This document shows positions 57,741 through 64,000 of a stretch of DNA of 64,000 nt, one piece after another. The stretch lies in contig NZ_CANLTL010000005.1 of the NCBI RefSeq assembly GCF_947494015.1, forward strand, positions 186,001 to 250,000, in the 5' to 3' direction. Every line of letters begins with the position of its first letter. Position 1 is the stretch's first letter. Source of the stretch: an uncultured Cellulomonas sp. GTDB lineage: Bacteria > Actinomycetota > Actinomycetes > Actinomycetales > Cellulomonadaceae. Made by a program: the position numbers and the translations under genes. Below the pieces are notes generated by a model. That model was not told the origin of the DNA. It did not search any database and saw only the letters and a list, made by a program, of their open reading frames with translations.

Positions 57741-58151
57741 TCAGGGGCAGGGGCGCCGGCGCTGCGTGACGCACTCGGAGGAGCAGTGGTCGTCGGAGTC
57801 GGGGCAGGCAGCCAGGTCGGCCTGCGCGGCGTCCAGCCGCTTGCTCAGACGTTCCAGGCGCGCGCGCTTGTCGTTGAGTCGTCGGATCTGCTGGGTCAGC
57901 AGCGGGGCGAGGTGCTCGCGGACGTCGGTGCACGAGCGGGTTCGCAGCACCGTCAGGTGCTCGCTGATCTGCTCCAGCGACAAGCCGAGCTCCTTGCTCG
58001 CCTCGATCAGGTCCAGGCGCACCAGGTCGGCCTCGTCGTAGTCGCGGTAGCCGTTGGCCGTGCGGGCCACCGGCAGCAGCCCGGCGTCCTCGTAGAAGCG
58101 CAGCGTGGTCGCCGGGACCCCGCTGCGCCGGGTGACTTCGGAGATGCGCAC
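57741..58151 (-). CDS. MerR-family regulator with Cys-rich tail
   Basis: A 136-residue protein from the GTG at 58151: VRISEVTRRSGVPATTLRFY then EDAGLLPVARTANGYRDYDE, the MerR-type DNA-binding domain, a long dimer helix, and a C-terminal tail with four Cys (CPDSDDHCSSECVTQRRRPC). A Cys is also in RTRSCTDVREHL. The soft-metal or metalloid effector is likely, and the divergent gene is an ACR3/BASS-type transporter. The promoter between them has MerR architecture. Confidence 0.85.
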   Translation of the reverse strand: MRISEVTRRSGVPATTLRFYEDAGLLPVARTANGYRDYDEADLVRLDLIEASKELGLSLEQISEHLTVLRTRSCTDVREHLAPLLTQQIRRLNDKRARLERLSKRLDAAQADLAACPDSDDHCSSECVTQRRRPCP

Positions 58152-58180
58152 ACCAGTGACGGTAGCGACCCCCGTCCGCC

Positions 58181-58211
58181 TTGACCTTCCAGCGGCTCGA
58201 AGTTTTACGGT
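58181..58211 (+). promoter_or_regulatory. MerR-type promoter of the ACR3/BASS-like gene
   Basis: TTGACC (58181-58186) and TACGGT (58206-58211) with a 19-base spacer containing the dyad CTTC ... GAAG (58186-58189 and 58199-58202, allowing for one base shift). The -10 sequence is identical to that of the merA promoter. Confidence 0.65.
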
Positions 58212-58284
58212 CGGTGCCCGTGCCCACCCCACCGCCGCGACCCGCCCCACTGCTTGCTCCCGCACGTCACCTGCAGCGCCAGGC

Positions 58285-59274
58285 ATGACCGGACGTCTCG
58301 TGGCCCGGCTCGAGCGGCACCAGATCGGCCTGTACCTGGTGGCGATCATCGCCGGCGTGGGCATCGGGCTGGCGGTGCCCGGCGCCCCCGGGCTCGAGGT
58401 GGCGATCAACCCGGTGCTGGCGCTGCTGCTCTACGCGACCTTCCTCAGCATCCCCTTCGCTGCCATCACCCAGGCCGCGCGCGATGGCAGGTTCATTGCC
58501 GCGGTGGTCGTGCTGAACTTCGTCCTGGTGCCGGTGATCGCCTACGGCCTGTCCCGCTTCGTTGCCGACGAGCCGGCCCTGGTCTTCGGGGTGCTGCTGG
58601 TGCTGCTGACCCCTTGCATCGACTACGTCATCGTCTTCAGCGGTCTCGCCGGAGCAGCCTCCGAGCGGCTGCTGGCCGCATCCCCACTGCTGATGCTCGC
58701 CCAGCTGCTACTGCTGCCGCTGTACCTGCTGATCTTCATCGGTCCCCAAGGCCTGGGCGTCGTGGAGGCCGGCCCCTTCGCCGAAGCGTTCCTCATCCTG
58801 ATCGTCCTGCCGCTGACCGCGGCTGCAGCCACCCAGGCCCTGGCCCGCCGCCACCGGCTCGGGTTGCTCCTGCAGTCACTGCTGCAAGCTCTCATGGTCC
58901 CGCTGATGATGATCACCCTGGCCGTCGTCGTGGCCTCACAGGCGCAGCTGGCCAGTGGCGCCGCCGACCAGCTCCTGCGCGTGGTGCCGGTCTTCGCGGG
59001 CTTCCTGGTCGTCATGGCCGTCGTCGGTGCGCTCACCGGCCGCGCCTTCGGCCTGGACGTCCCGTCCCGGCGTGCCTTGATCTTCAGCGGCGCCACCCGC
59101 AACGGCCTGGTCATCCTGCCCCTGGCCCTCGCCCTACCCAGCTCGCTGTCCCTGGCACCAGCGATCGCCGTCACCCAGACCCTCGTCGAGCTCGTCGGCA
59201 TGGTCATCTACGTCCGCATCGTTCCCGGCCTGGTGCCCCACCCACGCCCCACGCACACACTCCCTCAGCTGTAG
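58285..59274 (+). CDS. ACR3/bile acid:sodium symporter-family transporter (putative arsenite or metalloid efflux)
   Basis: A 329-residue protein with about ten helices. The BASS/ACR3-like core includes NPVLALLLYATFLSIPFAAI, VVLNFVLVPVIAYGLSRFV, LLVLLTPCIDYVIVFSGLAG (with the membrane Cys typical of ACR3-like arsenite carriers), and SGATRNGLVILPLALALPSS. Actinobacterial arsenic-resistance proteins of this kind are paired with various regulators. Divergence from a Cys-rich MerR protein supports a metalloid or soft-metal role. The exact substrate is an inference. Confidence 0.8.
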   Translation: MTGRLVARLERHQIGLYLVAIIAGVGIGLAVPGAPGLEVAINPVLALLLYATFLSIPFAAITQAARDGRFIAAVVVLNFVLVPVIAYGLSRFVADEPALVFGVLLVLLTPCIDYVIVFSGLAGAASERLLAASPLLMLAQLLLLPLYLLIFIGPQGLGVVEAGPFAEAFLILIVLPLTAAAATQALARRHRLGLLLQSLLQALMVPLMMITLAVVVASQAQLASGAADQLLRVVPVFAGFLVVMAVVGALTGRAFGLDVPSRRALIFSGATRNGLVILPLALALPSSLSLAPAIAVTQTLVELVGMVIYVRIVPGLVPHPRPTHTLPQL

Positions 59275-59452
59275 TGCGGAAGGTGCGGCTTGAGACGACC
59301 CACTCGACGCCTCTCAAAACCAGTCGTTTCCGACACGCGGGTGGGCTCATGTCGGTCGAGGGCGTCGAGCGAGTCCAGCTCGGTCGCCTCAAGCGCGGCT
59401 GGGCAACGGGCGCCGTCACAGGGTGCGAGCGTGCAAGGTGGCGCCCGCGGCA

Positions 59453-59866
59453 TCAGTGCTCAACGGCGACCACGGGCTCGTTCCCGGACTGCATCGCGGA
59501 TCGATGACCCTTGGTAGCGGCAAGAACAGCAGCGACTCCGAGCGCTACCCATGCGACCACGCTGCCAAGCCCGACTGCGAAGATTCCGGGGATCCCGTAC
59601 AGCGCCTCAGGCGGCGGTGGCTCCGCCGGCCCCTCGATGAGACCGAGACCCATGCTGATTGCGAGTGCGACCGTCACTCCCACTGCGATGCCATGGTGGG
59701 CCCGTGCTGCCCATACAACAGCGGAAGATCCCGCTGCCACCATGATGAGCACGATCCACGGCGTCGCGCCCGTGGTGAGCGCTTCGTGGTGCCGATACGA
59801 CTCGCCGGCAAGTAGCGCGATAAACCACACTACTCCGGCGATGATTCCTATCCCGAACTTGACCAT
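59453..59866 (-). CDS. Small multi-helix membrane protein of unknown function
   Basis: A 137-residue protein: MVKFGIGIIAGVVWFIALLA opens the first of four helices, with ATPWIVLIMVAAGSSAVVWA, GIAVGVTVALAISMGLGLIE and GIFAVGLGSVVAWVALGVAA following. The loop between helices 3 and 4 is Pro-rich. No family was recognised. The codon use is less GC-biased than that of its neighbours. The gap to the transporter gene holds nothing clear. Confidence 0.65.
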   Translation of the reverse strand: MVKFGIGIIAGVVWFIALLAGESYRHHEALTTGATPWIVLIMVAAGSSAVVWAARAHHGIAVGVTVALAISMGLGLIEGPAEPPPPEALYGIPGIFAVGLGSVVAWVALGVAAVLAATKGHRSAMQSGNEPVVAVEH

Positions 59867-60391
59867 GGTTCACGCTCCTCATTGAGTTTGAGGCTTGTCT
59901 GCGCCGCGAAGTGCTGGTCGGTCGCAGTGTGATTACGTCTCAAGCTGTGTCAGCCGGTACGCCCCAATGTACACCGTGTGCCAATCCGCGCCGGGCTGCG
60001 CCCAATCACTAGCCTGGCGACAGTTGGTGTTTAGTCGAGCGCGTGGCGTTCCTTGAGGCGTTAAGGCGCGAAGCGACATGGCGTTATGTCATGGCCGTTC
60101 TGGCGACTTGTCGAGTAGGGACAGCGCTGCGATGGCGGGGTGCGGATCGAGGTCCCGGCGGGTGGCACGGCCGTGTGCCGACCCGCGTCCGGCTACTAGC
60201 CGCAAGGCCCGCCATGTCCGAAGTCGGTTAATTCTGAGACACGCGCTCGGCTCACGAGCGCGGGCCACCCGCACGCCGCGCCGACATGTGCGGATGGTCG
60301 CGACCGTACGAACGGCATGTCGGATGTCGTAGCCCGCGAGTCGAGGCCCCGGTCCTGGGGCGCGTGTGTTCGGAAACGACTTACGCGACGG
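59867..60391. other. Interval without a supported gene
   Basis: About 525 bases with lower GC than the window average. No frame shows a recognisable protein and no hairpin or promoter stands out. Confidence 0.35.
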
Positions 60392-60532
60392 TTAGTCGAG
60401 ATGACGACGCTTGCGTACCAAAACAACACTGACGAGCGCGACCACGATCGCGGCGGCGAGCCCGAAAAGAGGGTCGAGATCGGGACCGGCGATGCCAGAC
60501 GGGTCCGGGTGTTGGAAGCCAGTGAAGACCAT
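60392..60532 (-). CDS. Small single-helix membrane protein
   Basis: A 46-residue frame: MVFTGFQHPDPSGIAGPDLD then one helix (LFGLAAAIVVALVSVVLVRK) and a basic end (RRHLD). Helix followed by positive charges fits an anchored small protein. No clear ribosome site. The 260 bases on its right (60533-60793) hold nothing I can identify. Confidence 0.35.
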   Translation of the reverse strand: MVFTGFQHPDPSGIAGPDLDPLFGLAAAIVVALVSVVLVRKRRHLD

Positions 60533-60793
60533 CGTTCGAGCGTACCCGGCGGGTCCAGTCGTGGCGATGGGCGATGAGCGTTGGGTCCTAAGGGTCCTTT
60601 CCGGACAGTCGTCGACCGCCCGGGCGGAGCTGACTTCGTCACAGACTGGTGGCGTCGTCTACTCAAGCTGTGGCGGGCAGCTGCATCTCCACGCACCGGC
60701 CAGCGACTGGGGACCGCGCGCGACCGGCGGCATGAGCGCGTGCAGTCGAGGTAGCGTGCCAGACGAGTAGGAACGGAACTCGGAGAGAAAAAG

Positions 60794-61444
60794 GTGGGGG
60801 CGTTGGTCAGCGGCAGATGGACGAAGTCCGAGCGGACGAAGGCTCTGGCCGCCGAGCTTAAGGGAGCGGGTTTCGCTCGCAGTGGCGCCGACTGGGTGCT
60901 GGAGCGTAATGACCTCCGCTGGATCAGTTTCTTGAGCGTCGTGCGTGACCCCGACGGAGACATCTACGACGTGATGTCCGCGCTTTACAGGGTCGGCGAG
61001 AACCAAGAACAGTCGGGCGGCGATGTGATCTGCCAGTTTGGCGTCGCCGACGTGTTGGGTCTTGACGCACAACTCGCCTACGGACCCGCGACTCCGTCGC
61101 CTGACGATCCCCTGATCCGCGACGTCCAGACGACACTTCTGCCCTCAATAGAGCGGCATGACACCGCACTCTCCGCCCTGCGCGCCCTCAGTGACGGCGC
61201 CATCCGCGAGACCGGATGGCCGATCAGCAACCCCGCTAGCGCGGTCCTCTCAGGCTGGCACGCAGCGAAGCGCCTGGGGTACCTCGACGAGGTCAACCGC
61301 GCGGAACTCATCGTCAGCAGCACTGCTTGGGACCGGAGGACACGTCGCTTCATCGAAGAGACCGCTGCAGCGTGGGGTGTCGGGAACCAGCTGGTACCGG
61401 GAAGGTCGCCCTCGCGGTGGGGCTCACTACTCCGAAGGTCTTAG
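60794..61444 (+). CDS. Soluble protein, possible DUF4304 type
   Basis: A 216-residue protein. The N-terminal part (TKALAAELKGAGFARSGADW, VLERNDLRWISFLSVVRDPD) has the layout of DUF4304-like proteins: a helix, a GF-x-x-x-G turn and a strand pair. The rest has a helical region with PISNPASAVLSGWHAAKRLG. Its function is unknown. The GTG at 60794 follows an A-rich GGAGAGAAAAAGG stretch. Confidence 0.6.
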   Translation: MGALVSGRWTKSERTKALAAELKGAGFARSGADWVLERNDLRWISFLSVVRDPDGDIYDVMSALYRVGENQEQSGGDVICQFGVADVLGLDAQLAYGPATPSPDDPLIRDVQTTLLPSIERHDTALSALRALSDGAIRETGWPISNPASAVLSGWHAAKRLGYLDEVNRAELIVSSTAWDRRTRRFIEETAAAWGVGNQLVPGRSPSRWGSLLRRS

Positions 61445-61538
61445 CCCGGCGCACCGTGCAGCTCTTGAACGCCACAGTCGGGAGCGCTGTGGCGAGTACG
61501 CGCGCAGCGGCAGATCCGGGCAAGCGGTCAGACGGTGC

Positions 61539-61913
61539 CTAGCGCTTCTCCCAGCCGCCTTCTACGTAGACGGCGCGTGCCCAAACCTCGCCGGGTGCGA
61601 CCACGGGCAACGACTCACCCTCGGCCCTCTGTCGATCCTCAAGATTCTTGAAGCTGCCCTTGTGGACGGACGTGAAGCCCCGCTTGCGGAGCTCAGCGGT
61701 GGCATCCATTCGCGACTCGGCACTTACGAGCACTTCGACTCCGCACCCGTACTCCGATGTCGACGGCCGGTTGTCGTTGATGACGCCAACGTAGAAGACC
61801 TGCACCTGCTGGACGATACGCCACCCCCGTGCCAACTCGCCGTCCCTCACCCCGGTGCCCGACCTTGCGCTCATCGGCATGAGCGTTAAGCCGTCGTCGA
61901 CGGGTCCGGCCAC
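61539..61913 (-). CDS. Hypothetical protein
   Basis: A 124-residue frame. The second half is protein-like: VQVFYVGVINDNRPSTSEYG, CGVEVLVSAESRMDATAELR and EVWARAVYVEGGWEKR. A later ATG near 61880 (MPMSARSG) may be the true start. No domain was recognised. It lies between a DUF4304-like gene and a resolvase, with no clear operon. Confidence 0.45.
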   Translation of the reverse strand: MAGPVDDGLTLMPMSARSGTGVRDGELARGWRIVQQVQVFYVGVINDNRPSTSEYGCGVEVLVSAESRMDATAELRKRGFTSVHKGSFKNLEDRQRAEGESLPVVAPGEVWARAVYVEGGWEKR

Positions 61914-61935
61914 CAGTTGGCCCTGCCGACTCGGC

Positions 61936-62532
61936 CTACGCCGTGCTATTCGGGAGTCGTGAGGCGCGCGTGGTGGGTGGGCGGTTGAGGGCTCGGTAAA
62001 TGGTGGTGCGGCTGACGCCGAGCACGCTCCCGATCTGGGCGACGGTCATTTCCTTCTGCTCGTACATCCGACGTGCCGCTCGGACCTGGTCAGCTGACAG
62101 CAAGGAGGGTCTTCCACCGGTGCGCCCACGCGCTCGGGCCGCCGCCAGACCGGCGTTCGTTCGCTCACGGATGAGGTCGCGTTCGAATTCTGCGAGGGCG
62201 GCGAACACGTGGAAGACGAGCCGGCCGCCGGGGGAGGTGGTGTCGATGGTCTCCTGCAGGGATCGGAACCCGACGCCACGGTCGGCGAGGACCTCCAGCT
62301 GGTCGATGAGATGCCGGATGGAGCGGCCGAGGCGATCCAGACGCCACACGACGAGGGTGTCGCCGGGGCGGAGCTGGTCGAGCAGCTTGTCGAGCTCGGG
62401 TCGGTGCTGCAGCGACCCGGAGATGGTGTCGACGAAGACGCGGTAGCAGCCGGCGTTGGTGAGTGCATCGATCTGGAGCGAGGCGTCCTGGTCGGTGGTG
62501 GACACGCGCGCGTACCCGAGGAGGTGTCCCAT
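61936..62532 (-). CDS. Serine recombinase, Tn3/Tn402-type resolvase
   Basis: A 198-residue protein: MGHLLGYARVSTTDQDASLQ with nucleophile Ser11, VVWRLDRLGRSIRHLIDQLE, the E helix FAALAEFERDLIRERTNAGL, the GRTGGRPSLLS hinge and the helix-turn-helix MTVAQIGSVLGVSRTTIYRA. It is unrelated in detail to the resolvase at 4590 (about 40 percent similar by eye). A TniB-like ATPase gene upstream on the same strand suggests both come from one transposon. The 160 bases between them could hold the res site. Confidence 0.92.
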   Translation of the reverse strand: MGHLLGYARVSTTDQDASLQIDALTNAGCYRVFVDTISGSLQHRPELDKLLDQLRPGDTLVVWRLDRLGRSIRHLIDQLEVLADRGVGFRSLQETIDTTSPGGRLVFHVFAALAEFERDLIRERTNAGLAAARARGRTGGRPSLLSADQVRAARRMYEQKEMTVAQIGSVLGVSRTTIYRALNRPPTTRASRLPNSTA

Positions 62533-62692
62533 CGGCCGACCGTACCGAAACTCGTGCGGTTGGGGGAGTGGCGCGACGTAGAAAGTGGCACTGAGTTACG
62601 CACCTAGGGACGGGTCGCGGCGCCTCGTAACGAGGTTGTGGCTTTCATCGCTAGGTGGCGGCGTGTTGTGCTCGCTGAGTGGCGGGGCGGTG

Positions 62693-63514
62693 TCAGGTCA
62701 CGCCGATGACCAAGGTGCTCTGTGCTGCCTCTATGACGTCGTTGGTGATGGTCTGGAGCTTGTTGATCTTCAGCACGCGCTCGATCTGAGGGAAGAGGCG
62801 TTCGAGAAGCCGGAAGTTCCCTCGGGTGACGCGGGCGATGGCGGCGATGGCTTGGGCGTCGGTGAAGTCGTCGGGGTCGAGTGTCTTGCCGAGTTCGCGC
62901 CAGTGCCGCTGGAGGACGAAGAGCAGCTCGTCGTTGCCCAGGGGGCGGTAGTGATGGGCGAAGCCGACTCGGCTGTAGAACTGGGGGTAGTGGCTGAACT
63001 GCTTCTCCAGGCCGGGCATGCCGATGAGGATGACGGCGATGTTGTCGCGGTCGTATCGATCGCGGAGCAGCTCGAGCGCGGTCGGGCTGAGCCGTTCGGA
63101 CTCGTCGACGATGATGAGCTGGACGTAGTTCTTGGGTCGCCAGGTCACCGCGGCGCCGTCCACGTGCTGCTGGATGCAGATGTTGGTCCGCGAGATCGCC
63201 AGGTTCAGGTCATCCCGCAGGAGACGGGGCGTTGTGAGGACCCCGGGGGTGTAGACGACGGTGCGGCTCTTGGCGAGGGCGGCGTAGATCTTGGCGTCGG
63301 TCTCGGAGCGTGGGCCCCAGTCGGTGAGCAGGTCATGGGCCTTGTCCCAGTGGGCGTAGCGGCGGGCGGAGACGGTCTTGCCGACGCCGGCGGCCCCGAA
63401 GCACAGGCCGATGGTGTGGCCGTGTCGTACGGAGTCGGCGAACTCGGTGAAGCGGCGGTGCTCATTGTCGCTACACCTCCCTAGAGCAGCCGGCTGCTTG
63501 CGCCGCAGGGCCGA
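62693..63514 (-). CDS. TniB/ExeA-like AAA transposition ATPase, start unclear
   Basis: The frame contains RRFTEFADSVRHGHTIGLCF followed by GAAGVGKTVSARRYAHWD (Walker A), AISRTNICIQQHVDG, LIIVDESERLSPTALELLRD (Walker B), IGMPGLEKQFSHYPQFYSRV and a C-terminal helical domain, as in TniB-type target-selection ATPases. It is about 255 residues from the first aligned block. No ATG or GTG lies in this frame between the upstream TAG (63517-63515) and the family start; a GGGAGG site is followed by an ATG in a different frame about 40 bases before RRF. A frameshift at the very start, or a CTG start, is therefore likely. A GTG at 63163 would give only a 156-residue protein without Walker A. Confidence 0.7.
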   Translation of the reverse strand, partial: SALRRKQPAALGRCSDNEHRRFTEFADSVRHGHTIGLCFGAAGVGKTVSARRYAHWDKAHDLLTDWGPRSETDAKIYAALAKSRTVVYTPGVLTTPRLLRDDLNLAISRTNICIQQHVDGAAVTWRPKNYVQLIIVDESERLSPTALELLRDRYDRDNIAVILIGMPGLEKQFSHYPQFYSRVGFAHHYRPLGNDELLFVLQRHWRELGKTLDPDDFTDAQAIAAIARVTRGNFRLLERLFPQIERVLKINKLQTITNDVIEAAQSTLVIGVT

Positions 63515-63856
63515 CTATGTGGCGATGGTTGTCGAGGTGCGCGTGTCGGGCAGAGGCCGAGCCGTCGCGCAGAGCACCGGGACAGCGTTGGCAACGCTCC
63601 GACGTACGGTCTCCACCGTGGTGGGCCCCAGTGAGCACTCCAAAGTGATCTGTGCTGTCTCGTCGGGCGTCGTGTCGTACTGCAGGCGATGGACGAGGAC
63701 CCGGCGCGAGTGCAGGACCGAGAGGACCTTGAGGAGTCCCGCGGTGCCGTGGCTCGCGGCGAGGTGGATGACGAGCTCATCGGAGGGCACGTCGTACGCG
63801 CGGTCGCCGGCCGCAGGCACGACCTGCTCCCCGGCTCGGGCCGGGCGCCGTTCCAC
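63515..63856 (-). CDS. ACT-like small protein
   Basis: A 113-residue protein from the GTG at 63856. After a variable lead comes DELVIHLAASHGTAGLLKVL then SVLHSRRVLVHRLQYDTTPD and a strand-helix-strand ending CSLGPTTVETVRRSVANAVP. This beta-alpha-beta-beta-alpha-beta order resembles an ACT domain. It starts six bases after the ABC ATPase stop, so the two are probably in one operon. Function unknown. Confidence 0.55.
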   Translation of the reverse strand: MERRPARAGEQVVPAAGDRAYDVPSDELVIHLAASHGTAGLLKVLSVLHSRRVLVHRLQYDTTPDETAQITLECSLGPTTVETVRRSVANAVPVLCATARPLPDTRTSTTIAT

Positions 63857-63861
63857 CGCGG

Positions 63862-64000
63862 TCAGGCGTGAGCGGAGTCGAGGACCGACGCGGCGCGGCC
63901 GTCGCGCATCTCGACGATGGCGTCCGCGGTGTCGAGGTGGTCGTGGTCGTGGGTGACCAGGACGGTGGCGGTGCCTCGTTCCCGGGTCAGGGTGGTGATC
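63862..64000 (-). CDS. ABC transporter ATPase, C-terminal end (runs off right edge)
   Basis: The last 45 residues before a TGA at 63862: ITTLTRERGTATVLVTHDHD followed by HLDTADAIVEMRDGRAASVL. VTHD is the H-loop switch and DADAIVEMRDGR is the usual ending of ABC nucleotide-binding domains. The gene continues beyond 64000. The subfamily cannot be told. Confidence 0.8.
   Translation of the reverse strand, partial: ITTLTRERGTATVLVTHDHDHLDTADAIVEMRDGRAASVLDSAHA

Noticed and set aside
56347-58041. A long plus-strand frame across the CPBP and IS110 region
   Set aside because: It begins inside the IS481 remnant and then runs antisense to the CPBP gene and the MerR gene; only the first 20 codons are transposase-like.
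1-64000. CRISPR arrays, tRNA or rRNA genes
   Set aside because: No regularly spaced direct repeats and no cloverleaf or rRNA-like stretches were seen on reading the window; a dedicated scan was not possible.

Overview
The window comes from a GC-rich actinobacterium, probably an order Micrococcales relative (Cellulomonas/Isoptericola type; inference from codon use, GTG/TTG starts, leaderless promoters and the protein families present). It reads as a mobile or plastic accessory region: conjugation genes at the left edge, serine recombinases at both ends, a TniB-like transposition ATPase, decayed IS481 and IS110 copies, and many broken duplicate genes. No rRNA, tRNA or CRISPR array was seen.

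Layout. 1-5.6 kb: the end of an ICE-type conjugation module (TrbL/VirB6-like, DUF6112), a RecF/SMC-like ATPase with a nonsense-interrupted partner, and a resolvase. 5.8-13 kb: copper module: four-helix copper-storage protein, CopB-type ATPase, lipoproteins, a 51-aa Cys-rich protein and an OmpR-type two-component system. A direct-repeat box lies in both divergent promoters of this module. 13-26 kb: cadmium/zinc module: CadD, CmtR-CadA-LspA, then a CadC-like repressor heading a tightly packed TlpA-CcdA-DUF3105-DUF305-ResB-CcsB operon, then a second CmtR with a methyltransferase and a CDF exporter. 26-40 kb: PhoA, orphan FliL, DUF418 protein, ZIP transporter, M23 peptidase, CtaG, DUF3105, CopC, CopD and apolipoprotein N-acyltransferase. 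40-42 kb: MerR and mercuric reductase. 42-51 kb: decayed AbiTii, DUF418 and MotA genes, a CopD-CtaG fusion, cytochrome oxidase subunit I and an aquaporin. 51-59 kb: transglutaminase, CzrA/CadC-like repressor with CDF exporter, IS remnants, CPBP protease, MerR with an ACR3/BASS-type transporter. 59-64 kb: hypothetical proteins, a second resolvase, a TniB-like ATPase and the end of an ABC transporter ATPase.

How it fits together. Most intact genes deal with soft or transition metals: sensing (ArsR x4, MerR x2, two-component), export (P1B ATPases x2, CDF x2, CadD), reduction (MerA), binding (Csp, DUF305, Cys-rich peptide), and extracytoplasmic copper/heme/thiol handling (CopC/CopD, CtaG, System II cytochrome c biogenesis). 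LspA and Lnt suggest lipoprotein processing is part of the envelope response. The most unusual part is the operon at 17.9-23.8 kb, in which a CadC-like metal sensor appears to control a whole cytochrome c maturation/thiol-redox set. Several genes occur as one intact copy plus one or two wrecked copies, which points to repeated duplication and recombination.
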